A program made the position numbers and the translations under genes. The notes beneath the pieces were generated by a model, which was given only the letters and a program-made list of their open reading frames with translations, was not told the DNA's origin and did no database searches. Below, one piece after another: positions 27,685-42,805 of a stretch of 64,000 nucleotides of DNA (the first letter of the stretch is position 1; the number at the start of each line of letters is the position of its first letter). Source of the DNA: Diploscapter coronatus (Eukaryota > Nematoda > Chromadorea > Rhabditida > Rhabditidae); contig OZ038422.1 of NCBI GenBank assembly GCA_964036155.1, positions 55,575,201-55,639,200 on the forward strand, given 5' to 3'.

Positions 27685-29996
27685 CTAAGCGGAAGCAGCA
27701 GTGCAGTTGAGCTGAGCTGCAGGCAGACAGATCGAGTCCTTCTCGGAGAAGAGCTGTCCCGATTCGCACGACATCTCGAAGCGACTGCCGTCCACGCACT
27801 TCACAAACACCGGCAGGCACGAGCCCACAGGGAATGATCCGTTGTTCTCGGTGCACGAGAGCTGCTCATCTGAAAATCATCAACTTGGAGGTTGACTTTG
27901 AAATTATTGACATGAATGAGACGACGGAAAAGTTCAATTCGAAATCTGATCCAAAATAGTCGGATGGTTTTTTTTTCGAAAATTTCTTTATCTTTATTTT
28001 TGCAGTGGAATTGCATTTCAAATTTTTCGGCGTTTGCACAACTAACCTCCACTTCCACTGCCGTCGAGTCCCGAGGCCTCGAAGTCGCATCCGAGATTGG
28101 CGGGCCAGTCACAAGCATCGATCGCCCAGTTGTAGAAGAGATTGGAAGGACAGTCCATGACGAAGGGCAGGTTGTTGGAGCAGGACAGGAACTGGGCAGA
28201 GCAGGCTCCCATCGGGTAATTGCCATTCGGGAGGGAATCGCAGTCCAATGTCGAGAAGAAGAGAACGTCACCGCTCATGCCCGAGAATTCATCCGAGAAC
28301 TCGCCAGAACCTGCAAACGGATCGATGAATTTTGGAGGGTAGTCGTTATCCATCCACCCAGAACTTGGGTGGACTAACGGATATGATGATCCCCGAATTT
28401 TGATTGAAGTCAATTTCTCAGCAACTAACCGAAACCCGATTCCTCGCCCGAGAAGCCCGAAAATTCGCCAGAAAAGCCCGAGGATTCACCAGAAAAGCCA
28501 GAGAATTCGCCGCTGAAGATCAGATCGCCCGAGCCTGCAAATTATCAACTATTTTCATTCGAGGGACATGTGACTTCTCGAAACTCGACGTGAAGAAAAA
28601 ACCCAAAAATTGGCCTGCAGAAAATGTTTCCTTCGCATTTAGAGAAGAGCATATCTTCTCATCTCTCGAAAAGATCACTTATTTTTTCAGCTGATCAATT
28701 TACAGGTGAAGTTTCGAGAATTCTGGTAACATTCAAACGAACCGGAGAAATCTCCATCATCAGTGCAGCCGATTTTGTGAGGCTCTTCACAGATCTGATG
28801 GATGGCAGAGTAGAACTGGCCGGGGAAGCAGTGAAGAACGGAGGGCAGTCCTGCACGGCACGAGACGTACTTGGCCTCACAAGCAGTCAGCGGGTAGAGG
28901 CCATCTGACAGCAGGCGACAGTCCACTAGGGTGAACACCAACACTTCGAACGACATCTCTTCTCCAGATCCTGCAATTCATTGATTCGCTTGATGGAGGA
29001 ATGAGCGAGCTCTCTAACCAAGTCCAGATCCGCTGCCCGACTCCTCCAAGTCTCCAGATGCGTCGACGATCGAGACCATATTGCCGGACGCGTCCACAAT
29101 GATCTCCCGTACTGCACCGCTCGACTCGATGCCCAATTCGAAGGTCAGACCAGAGAAGTCACCGCTGGCTGAAATTAGAAGGATTGGAAGAAATTGACGA
29201 TTTTAAGGTGGAGAGGCGTGATGCAAATTCATGAACCTTTCCTCTTCACAACTAACTCGTTCTCATTCCCAAATTTTAATCAACTGACATTTAAGTCGTC
29301 TTCCGAGACTTCATCATGAGAATTCCGTCCCCATCTAACCTTCACAACTCACCCTCAATTCCAGATCCGGAAATGTCCTTGAGCTCCTCTCCCGAAGCAT
29401 CTTCACAGCCGATGATGTTGTGGGGCCAGTCGCACTGGTCGAGAGCCGCGTTGTAGAGCAGACCGGCAGGGCAGTCCATGAGATAGGACAGACCGTTGCT
29501 GCACGATAGGAAACGGTTGCTGCAGGCCGACAGGCGGTAGTTGCCATACATCAATCGGGGGCAGTCAGCCGGAGTCCAGATGATTTCGTCGAAGCCAGAG
29601 GCGCCGGATTCTGCAAAATTTCGATAAAATCAAGGATAAGATGGATTTGACCGATGTTCATCTTTTGTTTGGTCAGTTCCCCCACGTACCCTCGCCGCTG
29701 AATTGCTCTTTCTCGATTCCGGACGATTCCTCCTTGTTGAAAGCGATGATGATGTCGACGCCGGACCCCTCGCCGCTCGAGGTCTCCATTCCCGAATTCT
29801 CGATTTCCGAGCCGGACGCCTCGATGCCCATGTCTGGAAGAAGAAAATGATTCAAATTCGGGAATTTCTCAAATTCTCTGGAAGTTGGTCTAGAATTTGC
29901 CGTCGTACCTCCAGAAGTTTCATCGATTTTGTTGATGGGCGTTGCGTGGATGAGGGCGCACGAGACGAGTGCGAGTCCGATGGAGTGGAGCAGCAT
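27685..29996 (-). CDS. Secreted chitin-binding, Ser-Gly-rich proteoglycan (eggshell CPG-like)
   Basis: Eight exons give 473 aa: 29996-29909, 29833-29690, 29610-29353, 29168-29019, 28970-28743, 28534-28430, 28310-28047, 27869-27685. Exon 1 encodes a signal peptide (MLLHSIGLALVSCALIHA). Exons 3, 5, 7 and 8 each encode one six-cysteine peritrophin-A (CBM14) chitin-binding domain, for example SACSNRFLSCSNGL with DQCDWPHN. Exons 2, 4 and 6, and the ends of the domain exons, encode acidic linkers full of Ser-Gly pairs (SGEFSGFSGESSGFSG), the attachment sites for chondroitin chains in C. elegans CPG-1 and CPG-2. Those proteins bind chitin and build the inner eggshell layer; this gene is inferred to act likewise. 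All seven introns are phase 1, so each exon is a symmetric module. A good TATA box lies about 100 bp upstream. The fourth domain is the most divergent and ends the protein. Confidence 0.9.
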
Positions 29997-30968
29997 CGCG
30001 AACACGCCTTCTAACTAGCTGATCGATCGGAGGCACAGACTTGGAGCCCAACCGAGAAATCGAGGCAAAATGAATTCTAGGACAGAGCTCCCGCCTTTTA
30101 TACCCCAATTTTCGGCAAGCGGCAGTGCCAACGGAGTTCGGGTTTTATTTTTGGGCAGTGTCATTTTTCTTCATTTCTTATCAGGGCTCTGCGGAAATTT
30201 ACTCCCGTCGATTTTTGGTCTATTTCCGTTCCGTATCCGAAAATCTCAAATCATCTCGGCATAACCGTTTCTCATCCTATTTTGGAGATTCGGAATTTTC
30301 TGTGATTTTCACTTCTTTCTGCTAATTTCTATAGAAACTAGGGAATTTGCACATCGCAGAATCGTCTTTGGACATTCGACGTTGTTAGAATTTCGCAAAT
30401 GGTTGAAGAAAATCTACCGAATTTTTGAAAAGTATTCTCCTAAAAATATGGGGTTTTCAAACATTTGTGTTCAGAGAAATCATAGAATACGGGCGACTGC
30501 TAGAAAACGCTCATATTATTAGGTCCTAAAAGTTTAAACGATTTGGATTTTTTCCAGAATATGATTTCTTTTAGAAAAATTCATATAATTTTCCTGATTT
30601 TTAAAAAATTTCTTCGATTCTTTTTCATCTGTATTCTGCAGGCCTTATTCCCCTGCCAGTATCAGCAAGTTAGAAAATTACACTGAAAGTGCGCTCACTC
30701 GCCAAACGTTTGCGCATATTTCGCTGCAGAGCGAGTCACTACAATTTACGCGCTTGGGCCTAAAATCTCATCAATTTTGTTTCGTTACTTTAAAATTTCT
30801 CTAATTATCTTTAATTGACTTCAATTAATTCTGGAAAATTGCCCATGGTCAATCTAATCTTCGACAGTCGTCTGATTTTCGTTTTGGCCTAAATTATTAG
30901 TGCATTTCTTCTTCGTTAAAATGTTACTTTTTCAGGTCCAACTTTGGGTTGTTCAGTAGCTGTTTGAA
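29997..30968. other. Divergent promoter region, proteoglycan gene and rpl-18
   Basis: About 970 bp between the two divergent start codons. It holds the TATA box of the proteoglycan gene, and TTTTTCAG (ending 30935) and TTGTTCAG (ending 30956) upstream of the rpl-18 ATG, both candidate SL acceptors. An imperfect inverted repeat around ACTCGC/GCGAGT lies at about 30.70-30.75 kb. Confidence 0.6.
30094..30102 (-). promoter_or_regulatory. TATA box of the proteoglycan gene
   Basis: TATAAAAGG on the minus strand, about 100 bp upstream of the ATG. A strong TATA fits a gene with high, tissue-restricted output such as an eggshell component. Confidence 0.75.
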
Positions 30969-32687
<1,719 letters not shown>

Positions 32688-32796
32688 ATCCGAAACTGGA
32701 TATCGAGACTTTTCCAGAATTGTTTGTTTTGTTTATTTTCTATTGTTATTTGCGCCTTCCTCCCTCATTCCCTTCCAGGTTTGAGGTGGAGTTCGT

Positions 32797-32802
32797 AATA
32801 AA
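32797..32802 (+). promoter_or_regulatory. Polyadenylation signal of rpl-18
   Basis: AATAAA 110 bp after the stop codon. Confidence 0.85.
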
Positions 32803-33357
32803 CATTTGTCCTTATCGGAGTTTCCTTTGTTGAAATAAATGACTTGTTAGGTTCGGCTTCAAATCCAAATATCCAACTTGTTTCCTTAATTTTCAACTTT
32901 TGTTTCGTCGATCTTTCTGCTCTCCTGATTCATGAAAATCAACCTGTGAAAGGTCTTGCGCCTCCCTTTTTATAGCAGAATGTCTTTCGCGTTCGAGGTC
33001 AATTTGTCTGGGCACTCTTCTCAGAAACTAAGTGTTAGACTCGAAATACTAACAATCCGCAATCGATTTTCATCTCAAGTTCCCTCTGAATTCAGTGATC
33101 TTTTTATTCCTTTCCAGTTTCGTTTTTTCATTTGTCCTTTTTCTTTGAGTGCATATTTGTCTTGTTTCTGTTTCAATACGTGGACATTTCTGCTCATCTC
33201 TATCATTCTCTCTCTTTCTCTATGCCTCTTCATTTCTTTTATTCTCTTCCATTCTTTTCTTTCTCCTTTCAACCTATTGAATGCTTTCCAAATATTGTTG
33301 GCATAGCTACTTCGATTTTTCATATTCCTAGGTTTATCTTTCAAGCTGTTGTATTTC

Positions 33358-33359
33358 AG
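33358..33359 (+). other. Probable SL trans-splice acceptor of the GalNAc-transferase gene
   Basis: GTATTTCAG abuts the ATG directly (33360), leaving no 5' UTR of its own. This favours a spliced leader. Confidence 0.65.
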
Positions 33360-36300
33360 ATGGGGTTAGGCCGCTATATCAGCAGGAAGTACGTGTGGTT
33401 GGCGCAGTACCTGGCCTTCCTCGCCCTCCTCTACATCATCTTCTGCGTCATCTCCTCAAACAATCCCGATTCAAACCGGCTGTAAGTAAAACATTTGAAA
33501 ATTTTCACAAATCTAAGATTGGAAATTTCGAGGTTTTACCATTGAAATGAAAAGAATCCGTAAAAATTGTTTAAGCCTATTGGCGGCAGCAAAATTGGCA
33601 AAGATCGTATTTCATTATCAAACTCCAAGCATTCCGATTCAAAAATAATCTTAAAAAATGAATTATTCGTAAATCTTTCCATCTTTCAGAGAAGATCCAG
33701 ATCTGGCAGAGCGTTTTCCCGGTCAAGTCGCCCGAGATGTGGTCATTCGAGAGAGTAAAATTGCAACCTGCTAGCGATGGCTAATGGAATGATGGTTGAA
33801 AATTCAGATCGAATGCTGAGGGAGGAACACACGAATGACGGAGTCGATCCTTTCGAGAAGTACAAGGGGCAGGACAAGATTGTGAGCCATTTTCCAATAA
33901 TATTATATTTTGACTATTCTATTTGCATATTTATCAAAAATCTGATAAGTTTTTCGGTCCTTTTGTGATTGCCACTCTTTTCTTTCTTTCCTCCGTACTA
34001 TTTCTCAAATAAGGGGGCGACAACTACAGTGAGCCAATTTTTCTCTGAGTTTTTTTTTCAATTCTGTCACAGACCTAACAAATAATGTTCCAGAGTTGGG
34101 AAGATCGTGAGAAGTATCAGGAAGAAATGAGCCGAGTTGGCCCCGGGGAACAAGGAAAACCTGTCAACTTGCCTAAGGGAGATCCTAACGTCGAGAAGGA
34201 AGCGGTTTGTCAACCTTCTTTTCGAAAGACTTTGCCATGAGTTTCCACTTTTGTTCAGTTGGCTCTGTACAAAGCAAATGGATACAACGCATACATTTCC
34301 GACTTGATTTCCCTGAATCGGTCTGTCAAGGATCTGCGCAACTCTGGATGCAAGAACATGAAGTACTCTCCCAAACTGCCCACTGTGTCTGTCATCTTCC
34401 CATTTCATGAAGAGGTAAACAGGCATTTTTATCTATTTGATTTAATTAGTTTTCAAGAAAAGTAGATAATGTCTCAGGCTTTGTTCATGCTAGATTTGGA
34501 TAATCTTGGATTATTTATTCTCAGCACTTACAATACCAATCAGTACCGATCAGTTAACAAGTGGTAGTCGAAGAAATTCGTTAGTACCATTGCGTTAACC
34601 AACCACTCTAGTGATTTGTGAGAAAGCCAATTTGTATCAAGTCGGTACTTATCGGTAACCCAGAGAAACAATTAGTCAATACCGACTGTATTCCAATTAG
34701 TTTTTTTTCAAAAATAACTACCGACTGATAAAAACGACAAGTTGTCATATTAGCTCGTCCGATATTTTGAAAAGAAAGCATTGCTTAGAAGAAACGAATA
34801 CACGAGATACGGTTTCAGCACAACTCAACTCTGCTCCGTTCCGTGTACTCGATCATAAATCGTTCCCCTAAAGATCTGCTTCGGGAAATCATTCTGGTGG
34901 ACGACTTCAGCGAGAAGCCATTTCTGGGAAAGCCTCTGGAGGAATTCTTCAAGAAAGCCAACATCGATCACATCGTTCGAGTTGTCAGGACTAAGTAAAA
35001 AGAGCGTTTAAATTCGCCTATTTTCATGCGAATTTCCAGAAAGCGTGAAGGATTGATTCGTGCTCGACAACTCGGAGCTGAACAGGCTTCTGGAGAGGTT
35101 GATCTTTGAATTATTTTTCCAGGCTATGATTTGAAGCTTCAGGTGCTGATTTTCCTGGATGCACATTCGGAGGCGAATTACGGCTGGTTGCCTCCTCTGC
35201 TCGACCCAATTGCTGAGGATTATCGGTTTGTTTTACAATGTTCCAAAATATTCCTTTTCTTCATTCAGAACTGTCGTATGCCCGTTTGTGGATGTGATCG
35301 ATTGCGAGACATACGAATTGAGGCCGCAGGATGAAGGAGCTAGAGGTATGATAAAAATTTGAAAATTCCATTTGAACTCCTCGAAAACCTCGAGTTATTT
35401 GATTAGCATGAAATATTCCTCTACCATCTCTTCTCTATTATACGTGACTTGAAAACTAGATTATATTCCAAATTGCAATCTCACATTTATCCGATTATTC
35501 AGGATCTTTCGATTGGGCTTTCAATTACAAGCGTCTTCCTCTAACAAAGAAGGTTTTACCATTATATTTGTTTATTTCTCAAGTGTATTTTTCTAGGACC
35601 GTGCCAACCCCACTCATCCCTTCCCTTCCCCTGTGATGGCCGGCGGATACTTCGCGATCTCAAAGAAGTGGTTCTGGGAGTTGGGAGGGTATGATGAAGG
35701 TTAGATCAAATCAAATAAGCAGCAAATGAAATAGTTGGCATTTTGAGGCCTGGACATTTGGGGAGGCGAGCAGTACGAGTTGAGCTTCAAGATCTGGCAG
35801 TGTCATGGAACGATGGTGGATGCGCCCTGCTCGCGAGTGGGACACATTTATCGGTGCAAGTACATGCCATTCAAGAATGCTGGAGTCGGGGACTTCATCT
35901 CGAGGAATTATAGAAGAGTTGCTGAGGTTGGATATTTTAATATTTGCGAATTATGAGTTTATCTTCTTTCACGAACGCCGTTTCCAGCGGCTTCTTGAAA
36001 AGATGGGATACATTGAAAAGGGTTGAGTAGGTCTATCTTTGTCTAGAAACGTTCAGCTCCATATGCTTAACATTTTGATACTACCCATGGCCTACCTTCC
36101 TCTATCTCCAGCTCTTATGTGATATTATCAAACTTCTAAGGCGTGTCTTTTTCAAGTATATATCCTTTTCAATCTATGTTCTTTTCAAGAAGCTTTTGCA
36201 GCTCCTTGAAATTTTTGCCGATTTCGAGACAGAAATCAGGCGAAGTGCTCAAACTATGCTGATTGAATTATGTAAACTTCAAGGAAGCTACTTATCTCAC

Positions 36301-37734
36301 TTAGAAAATCTCGAAAGAATATTCATGATTAGAATTTATCTTCAGGTGTGGATGGATGAATACAAACACCAGCTATTTAAACATCGTCCTGGAGTCGGCA
36401 CAGTTGATACAGGTAAATAAGAAAGTAGGAACAAACAAAACATTCAATTTGCAGGAGATCTGACGAGGCAGAGAGAGGTCCGCGATAGACTTAAGTGCAA
36501 GTCGTTCGACTGGTTCATGAAGGAAATCGCCTTCGATCAGGACAAATACTACCCCGCTGTTGAGCCCAAGTCTGCTGCCATGGGTAAGGAAATGTATAGT
36601 TCGCAAACAGGGATGTTGTCTCGGACCCGGCCCGAAATTTTCGGATCGGTTCGTAAAATTTTGGCCCATCAACACCTCTGTTTGCAAATCGAAGTTTACC
36701 CAGTTGGGATATTCAAGTTTGAGAATCGAATTTACTTTTCTCAGATAATTTCCGTGGAATCTATTATTTTTAACCTACATTTGAGCTATCCAGCTGGATT
36801 GAAACTCAAGATATCATTGAGTTGGAAGGACAATTGTATTAATTAAGGTGAAATCCGAAACGTGGGCACGAATAAATGTGTCGATACGATGTACAAGCAG
36901 TCAAATCAGCGATTCGGCCTCGAGAAATGCAAAAGTGATGATCCGAATGTTGGAGGAGAGCAGGTTATCTTTCTTTCTAACTGAGAATAGTTAAGTTTCT
37001 GCTAAATTTACCTGAAGACAGCCAATATCATTGTAAAATTCACTATCTTTCCTTACATCCATTAGTCTAAAATTTGGTGAATTTTACAGAAAGTAAAAGT
37101 ATTTTTCTCATTCATGTGTAACTTTCATTTTTATTTCATTATGAAAATTTTGTGAGATTTGCTTCCAGAAGTTGCGTCTAACTCGTTGGCACGACATCCG
37201 CCCAGAAGGCCGTTCGATTTGCTTCGACGTTTCGGTCTCTACAGACAAAGGGCCTGTTGTCCTGTTCGACTGCCACAGCATGAAGGGCAACCAGCTCTTC
37301 AAGTATCGCGTCAAGACTCAGCAACTCTATCATCCGGTTAGTCCATTATCCCTTTTGCAATGCATTCTTTATTCTTGTTCAGGTGAGCGGCAATTGTTTG
37401 GACGTAAACGACGATGGCGGCGGACAACTCTTCATGAAAAAATGCGACGAGAATAAAAACACGCAGAAGTGGAAATGGGGGGTAGGAGTTCTAAAATTAC
37501 TACTAGGAAATGTTCACTTCTCTTCAGTCAAACCAAATCAAATTATTGCGCAATCAATGTCCACTAAAATTAACGAATTATTGTGTACTTTAAAATCACC
37601 TAAAATTTGCTATTGAAGTTAGAAACGTGTCTTTCGTTGAATGATAATTTGATAAATATCTTTTCTATTTTCAGACACTAGATGAGCAGCTACTGGAAGA
37701 GAGACAGGCAGCCGAACCAAAGGAATTCGAATAA
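33360..37734 (+). CDS. Polypeptide N-acetylgalactosaminyltransferase (GLY/GALNT family)
   Basis: Eighteen exons give 630 aa: 33360-33481, 33690-33754, 33808-33881, 34094-34204, 34259-34414, 34819-34994, 35040-35097, 35143-35225, 35269-35345, 35503-35552, 35597-35699, 35748-35926, 36346-36412, 36455-36583, 36848-36963, 37169-37336, 37383-37481, 37675-37734. It is a type II Golgi protein: short basic N-terminus, signal anchor (about 13-32), stem, then the GT27 domain with [31 protein letters not shown], the Mn-binding LDAHSE (Asp-260, His-262), [16 protein letters not shown] and [19 protein letters not shown] ricin-type lectin domain fills the last third (GTNKCVD, SICFDV, GNCLDV). It transfers GalNAc from UDP-GalNAc to Ser/Thr to start mucin O-glycans. 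Intron 14 carries a MITE, and its acceptor (TTAATTAAG) is weak. Which GLY paralogue it is cannot be settled here. Confidence 0.95.
36608..36680. mobile_element. hAT-type MITE, 73 bp
   Basis: Ends CAGGGATGTTG and CAACACCTCTG form imperfect terminal inverted repeats (CAG(A/G)G(A/G)TGTTG). The flanks TTCGCAAA and TTTGCAAA are an 8-bp duplication with one mismatch. Inserted in an intron of the GalNAc-transferase gene. Confidence 0.85.
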
Positions 37735-38918
37735 TCAGATAAGAATTTGAGAAAATTAGAAAAAAAAACAGCCTAAGTTCTCACTTGTTCTAGTCCACAG
37801 ATCTACGCGATCATTTATCCAATTTGCCAAAAATCAAGGAACTACTGTGATTATCCTTCCTGTTACGCAACTGTATTATCGCGTCTTGTATTGCCCCATG
37901 CTCTTTCTCTGCTCATCTTCATGTATCCCGAGTGAGCAGACTCTAAGTATTCATCAAAACTAATCAGTATTGAATATTCAATCAAAGCGCATCTTTATCC
38001 ACGTGTTTTACTCGAATCCAAAGTATTGTTTAACAAAGTCAGAAAAGTGATACTTTGATAAGTTGTTAGGCAAAACTCGACTTGTTTGATATTTATTTCT
38101 TGGCTACGGGGCATTATTTATTTCATTGCTATGTAGATTCCTAATCCTCATCATATTTATTGATTTATTATTGCTTGTTGTTTCCTATGAATGAATTTTA
38201 TCAGCCTGTGACAGGACATTTATTTGTTGATTGTTTTACTTCACGTGTTTTCGTCTCTCCTCACTTTGACGCAATGTTTTGTGAAAAACTGTGATATGCA
38301 GAGCTAAAGCCTTTCTTTCTTTCCTCTTCTCTCTTCTAGGATGAATGAAATTGTCTTATTTTTGAACATTCAATTCAAATAATAAAAAATTTATTGCTCT
38401 TTCAAATGCAATTTTAAAGGTAACTGATATTCTTATTCGCGGCAAAGTCGATATTGAATTCTCGTTTTCTAAAAAAGATCAGATCACATTTAGAAATTTC
38501 ATCCATTATGAGCTAACAGGTATTATGCCTCATGGAAAGCTAAAAGTGTTCAAAATCAAGATGGTTTTTTTACCTCTGAGAAAAAGTATTCCATAAATAC
38601 TAGCCCTTGAAGTTAAAAGTATTGTGGACGTCCAACTACTTGATAAAAATGAGATATTGAATTGTTAACGTTTGCATGAATAATGATTTCACGTGAGCAC
38701 ATGCGCATTATCTTCGGACACAATCTCCTATGGTTTACATTAGAAATATCGTCAAATTATGCGTAAGTGTGACCCGCGAAATGCTCATCTATTAAAATGT
38801 TCAAAATTCTATTTTTTTCATCAAGTAGCCGGACGAATGTAATATTGCTAAGACATATCATTTATAAATATCGACTTTGTCGCGAAAATAAATGAAATGA
38901 AATGGGCATACTCGAAAT
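37735..38918. other. Convergent intergenic region
   Basis: 3' UTR of the GalNAc-transferase, with an AATAAA at 38381-38386, followed by the 3' flank of the minus-strand phosphatase. No gene seen. Confidence 0.6.
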
Positions 38919-41900
38919 TCAGGTGAGACTGAGTGGCTCGTCGTCCTCCTCCTCGACAGGAGCAGGAGCGATACAGTTGCTGAGGGGAATGACGAACACT
39001 GTGATGTCGTCTGTCGAGGCGTGGCCTCCATTGGCCATCGCCCATCGACTGCAGTGCGTCGAGGAGGGCTGGCCACGGGCTGCCGATGCAAGTTCTTGGG
39101 CTGCCATACTGTAGCTGCAATGTGGAACTTCGTAAAAGACAACAACTAAAGTATTGATTTAGTCAGGACGAATGTAAGTTCGTTTATCGGAAAGGACCCA
39201 ATGAATAAAAATACACGTCTTTTCAAGGAAACAATTCTTTCTCCCATCTCTCTCTCTGAGTTTTGATCACTCGCATATTTCCTACATTGAGTTTTATAAA
39301 CAAACTTTCAGTTTGTTTGACCAAAACAATAGTTACCGCGATAGATCAGAAGGTTCAGTTGTTGCCAGAGCGGATCTGACAATCATCTTGGCATCCTCGT
39401 TCGAAATCACGTCCCACACTCCGTCTGAGGCCAGAATTATCACATCCTTGTCACAAATCGAGGGAAGATCTCGAACATTCAAAACTGTTATCTGAAACAA
39501 ATAATTGAGAACTTGAGTGGGCGAAAATAACTTGAATTTTCGGAAATGGAACGAAAATTTACAGGAAAAATATGATAAAGAAAGGTTTCGAAACAAGTTA
39601 CTGCACACTCCTTATTGATAAAAATTGATCTTAAGAGCCCTTACTTCAGGGACTGGAGATAGGAACGGTTTTATAGGAAGTCTCTCTTCGACTGTGAATA
39701 AATGATGATCTCCGAAACCTCGTGAAACACCAATTGTATTGAGCAATCGTTTCTGCAAAGATAAAATGATGATAGCAGGAACAATGAAGTGAAGTTCACC
39801 TTGAATGTAGATGAGCTAATTAATGGAGGTCGTAGATCATAGTCCTTTACTATTTTTGTGGCCCACCCATCCATAAACCAATCTCTGTTGTTGAACATTT
39901 TTCAAATAGCTCAAAAATCAACCAACCTGTAGAGAACTTTAGACTTCAAGTCAGACTTTATGAGTCGCCGCGAATATTCGAGTCTTGAAAAGTGGTGACC
40001 AATTAGAGATGGATTCTGATAGGCCTGAATCGAAATGAGAAATAGGATCATTTTTACCGTTTAGAGGCGAAAATTAACTTCCAAAATGCTATTTTCCCGA
40101 CCTTTTCAATTCAACAATCTTTAAAAACTTCACTTACGAGTGTCTGTAATCGCTTTCGCTCAGATGCAGGATTGAGATCCTTGCTGAGTTGCCTGCATTC
40201 TTCACTCGTTGCTAGAACTGCTCTACAGTCTCCAGCATTTGCTGGAAAGTTTGAAATTCGAATCAAAAACGTTTATTTTGATTAACCTATGTAAATTTTC
40301 CCCAAGAAAACAACTGCACAAATCGCAGCACAACCCCCTGGCAATTTCCAATTCTGCTTATCGTCTCCTATCTGATCGTCCTAAATGGGAGACTAAAGTT
40401 TCAGAAACGCTTAATTCAAACTAACCATATCCATGAATGCCGTTTCCAATGCCCCACAAACCAACTGACTGCTTGTAATCGATTCTTTGCCACTCTAATC
40501 AAATTAATAAAGAATCATAGAAAAGAAATATTAACCTGCGAGATACTATAAGATGAAGTCGTTCTGTTTATCATCATTGCTTCTTGCCTGTCCAGTTGTA
40601 AAACCATATCCAATACTTCTTCCAGTCGAGTCTGAAAATCCGGTTTCGATTATCCCGAATAAATTATTTAATATGTACATTCCGAAATAAATTCAAACTC
40701 AGAGAATAAGTAAGATGAAAAGGATTTCGATTGAAGTAGGAAATTATGCACATTTTCTCAAATGCTATATATCACACTTCGATATATGGATAGACCTAGA
40801 GAGGACGATCGTCAGAAACCCCTTGCGATCTACCCCCAATAAATTTTCTTAGCAATTTTCACTCTCTAATTTGTAATTAGCCTAAATTTTCGCCGGTGCG
40901 ACCTGGTATCAACTATAGATTCGCTCGTGCGAGACTTGCCTCCTATTGTTTATTTTCGTTTGACAACGTGCTCCCTAAGTCTGTGTATGGATGAAATTCA
41001 TATTAAAAAAAGTCAGAATATACTCACTTTAATATGTTCATGCAGACATTTTCTAGCGACAATCGCAGCCCCCGCCCCTGCGTGACCATCGAAAATTCCA
41101 AACAGAGCTGCATCTGCTCGAGGTGCGAATAAATCGCTCTTCTGAAATCATAACTTGAATAGTTTTTTTTAATCTCGAATAAAGAATTAGATTTATCGAT
41201 TTACCGAATCACTCGATCCAGGCGATAAAGGATCATCGTCATATTCCGAGTTTCTAAAAATAAATTAATAATTTAAAAAAAGAAACTAAAACTAGCCTCT
41301 TGTATCTCCCATCTCCATTCTCAGCCTTGACTTCATTGCAAGCTTGTATCAGAGACATCATCTTCGCAGCAGCCTGATCTTCATTTCTCTGTGTCTTTCC
41401 TGCATTCATGCACTCAGCATAGCCCGCATTCAGAGGCATTTTGGAGAGGCATTTCGAGCACAGGATCGGTCGAATTGTCTGATCGCTCGCGAGGTTGATT
41501 TCTTCGTCAGAAAAATAGAGAAACTCCGGTCGACTGTAGGGATACTCCTGCTTTTCAACCAGATCTGCAATGAGTTTTGATGAAAGATGCAAAACAGTTG
41601 AAAATATCGATCCAGTAAAGTTGCGAGCATGATGAGTTGGAATTTCGATTATGACTTTCAAATTTCTCATTCTAGCCGATCGTCAATTCCGAATCGCAAT
41701 TGTTTTGCACTTGTGGAATCGATTCGGTATCAAAATTTTCTCAATCCGAAATTGGAATGAAAATAAGCGGCTTCGGGTCGCTGAGCTTACGAATTTCTAT
41801 TTCAAATCTTCGAAAAAGGAGCTTACTTGGTATCAATCCATAGACGAGCGGACTGTTTCCCACATCGACGACCATGCCGATTCTTTGTGCCTGTTCCGCC

Positions 41901-41992
41901 TCGCTTCCCTTGACTCCATTCTGTGTCTCTGTCGAATTGAATCTACCGCCCCTCGCCACTGCATTCGCAATTCGATTCGCTATTGCATCCAT
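38919..41992 (-). CDS. PP2C-family Ser/Thr phosphatase, PPM1H-like
   Basis: Thirteen exons give 533 aa: 41992-41827, 41564-41297, 41253-41205, 41141-41028, 40631-40536, 40494-40426, 40380-40287, 40241-40138, 40024-39927, 39884-39800, 39752-39645, 39491-39337, 39114-38919. The N-terminal region has the PPM1H/J/M hallmark YSRPEFLYFSDEE followed by NAGYAECMNAGKTQRNEDQA. Metal-binding motifs are present: NEDQA, FGIFDGHAGAGAA, LASDGVWDV and STDDITVFVIP. VSRGFGDHHLFTVEERLPIKP and FLSPVPE are also typical of this subfamily. The C-tail is acidic (VEEEDDEPLSLT). Expected role: Mn/Mg-dependent cytosolic phosphatase; mammalian PPM1H acts on phosphorylated Rab GTPases. The second intron (41296-41254) starts with GC; every GT alternative breaks the frame. 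AAATTTCAG 24 bp upstream of the ATG (ending 42017) is a likely trans-splice acceptor. Confidence 0.93.
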
Positions 41993-42805
41993 TTTTGACA
42001 GTCAGTTGGCATTTGACTGAAATTTAAATTGTTTTTTTTCCCGAAAGTAAGGAAAGCTCAAATCAAGAAGCCGCCGAAATGAACAATTTTGAATTCGTTG
42101 AAAATGGCAAAGTGGTTGCGAAAATTTTGAGAAGCGAAGACGAAGACAAAAATATAACAAAGTCAACGGTACAAATTGAGCAAGTATCAGATCCGAATGA
42201 ATGAATGGATGCATTCCCAACTCTGTCCAGCTCAGAGCTCGTCATTTCAGCCGCATTCTCTTCATTCCTTTCCTTTCCTTCTCCATCCTTTTCTGCTTCA
42301 GCTTTTGCCACTGCCTTTGCTCTTATTGATTCTCAGCTCTCAAGCCTTCTTTGATTCATTTCAGTCACTTCAAAAAAGAACTAATTACTTTTTTCGTCGA
42401 AGAAGCTCGATTTCGCTAAATTTATTATATTCTAATTTTTTTCAGAAGAAATTTTCTTTGTTTCAAAAGCTTGTTCAATAAATTTCGACAACTCCCTTTC
42501 ATTTTTCTTCCCTCTTTCATTCTCTCTAGTCTCCGCCCACCTCCCTTGCAAATGTCTGCCGCGGTCTTGCAGTTTCTTCTTTTACGCTTGCATTGGCCTA
42601 AAATGAATTGCTAAAATTTTGTTTCTGCTTTTTATAGTTTCTTAATTAGGGTAATTAAATTATCTATGCTGAAGCTAAGCGAGCTGATATCATCTACTCG
42701 CTATCTTATCACTTGTTTATCAAATTTGATTCTCTTTTGACTCGAAATTAACTTGTTTGTTTTAAAATTAAATTTTTTTTAAAAATAATCTATTTTGTAG
42801 GCAAG
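41993..42805. other. Divergent region, phosphatase and rpl-34
   Basis: About 810 bp between divergent start codons. It has SL-type acceptors on both sides (minus strand near 42017, plus strand at 42799-42800). No TATA box or other gene recognised. Confidence 0.6.
42799..42800 (+). other. Probable SL trans-splice acceptor of rpl-34
   Basis: TATTTTGTAG ends five bases before the start codon at 42806. Confidence 0.6.

Larger units (their letters stand above)
32688..33359. other. Intergenic gap between rpl-18 and GalNAc-transferase
   Basis: Holds the rpl-18 3' UTR with its poly(A) signal, then a pyrimidine-rich stretch at 33.1-33.27 kb that ends in GTATTTCAG at the next start codon. No other gene. 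Confidence 0.6.
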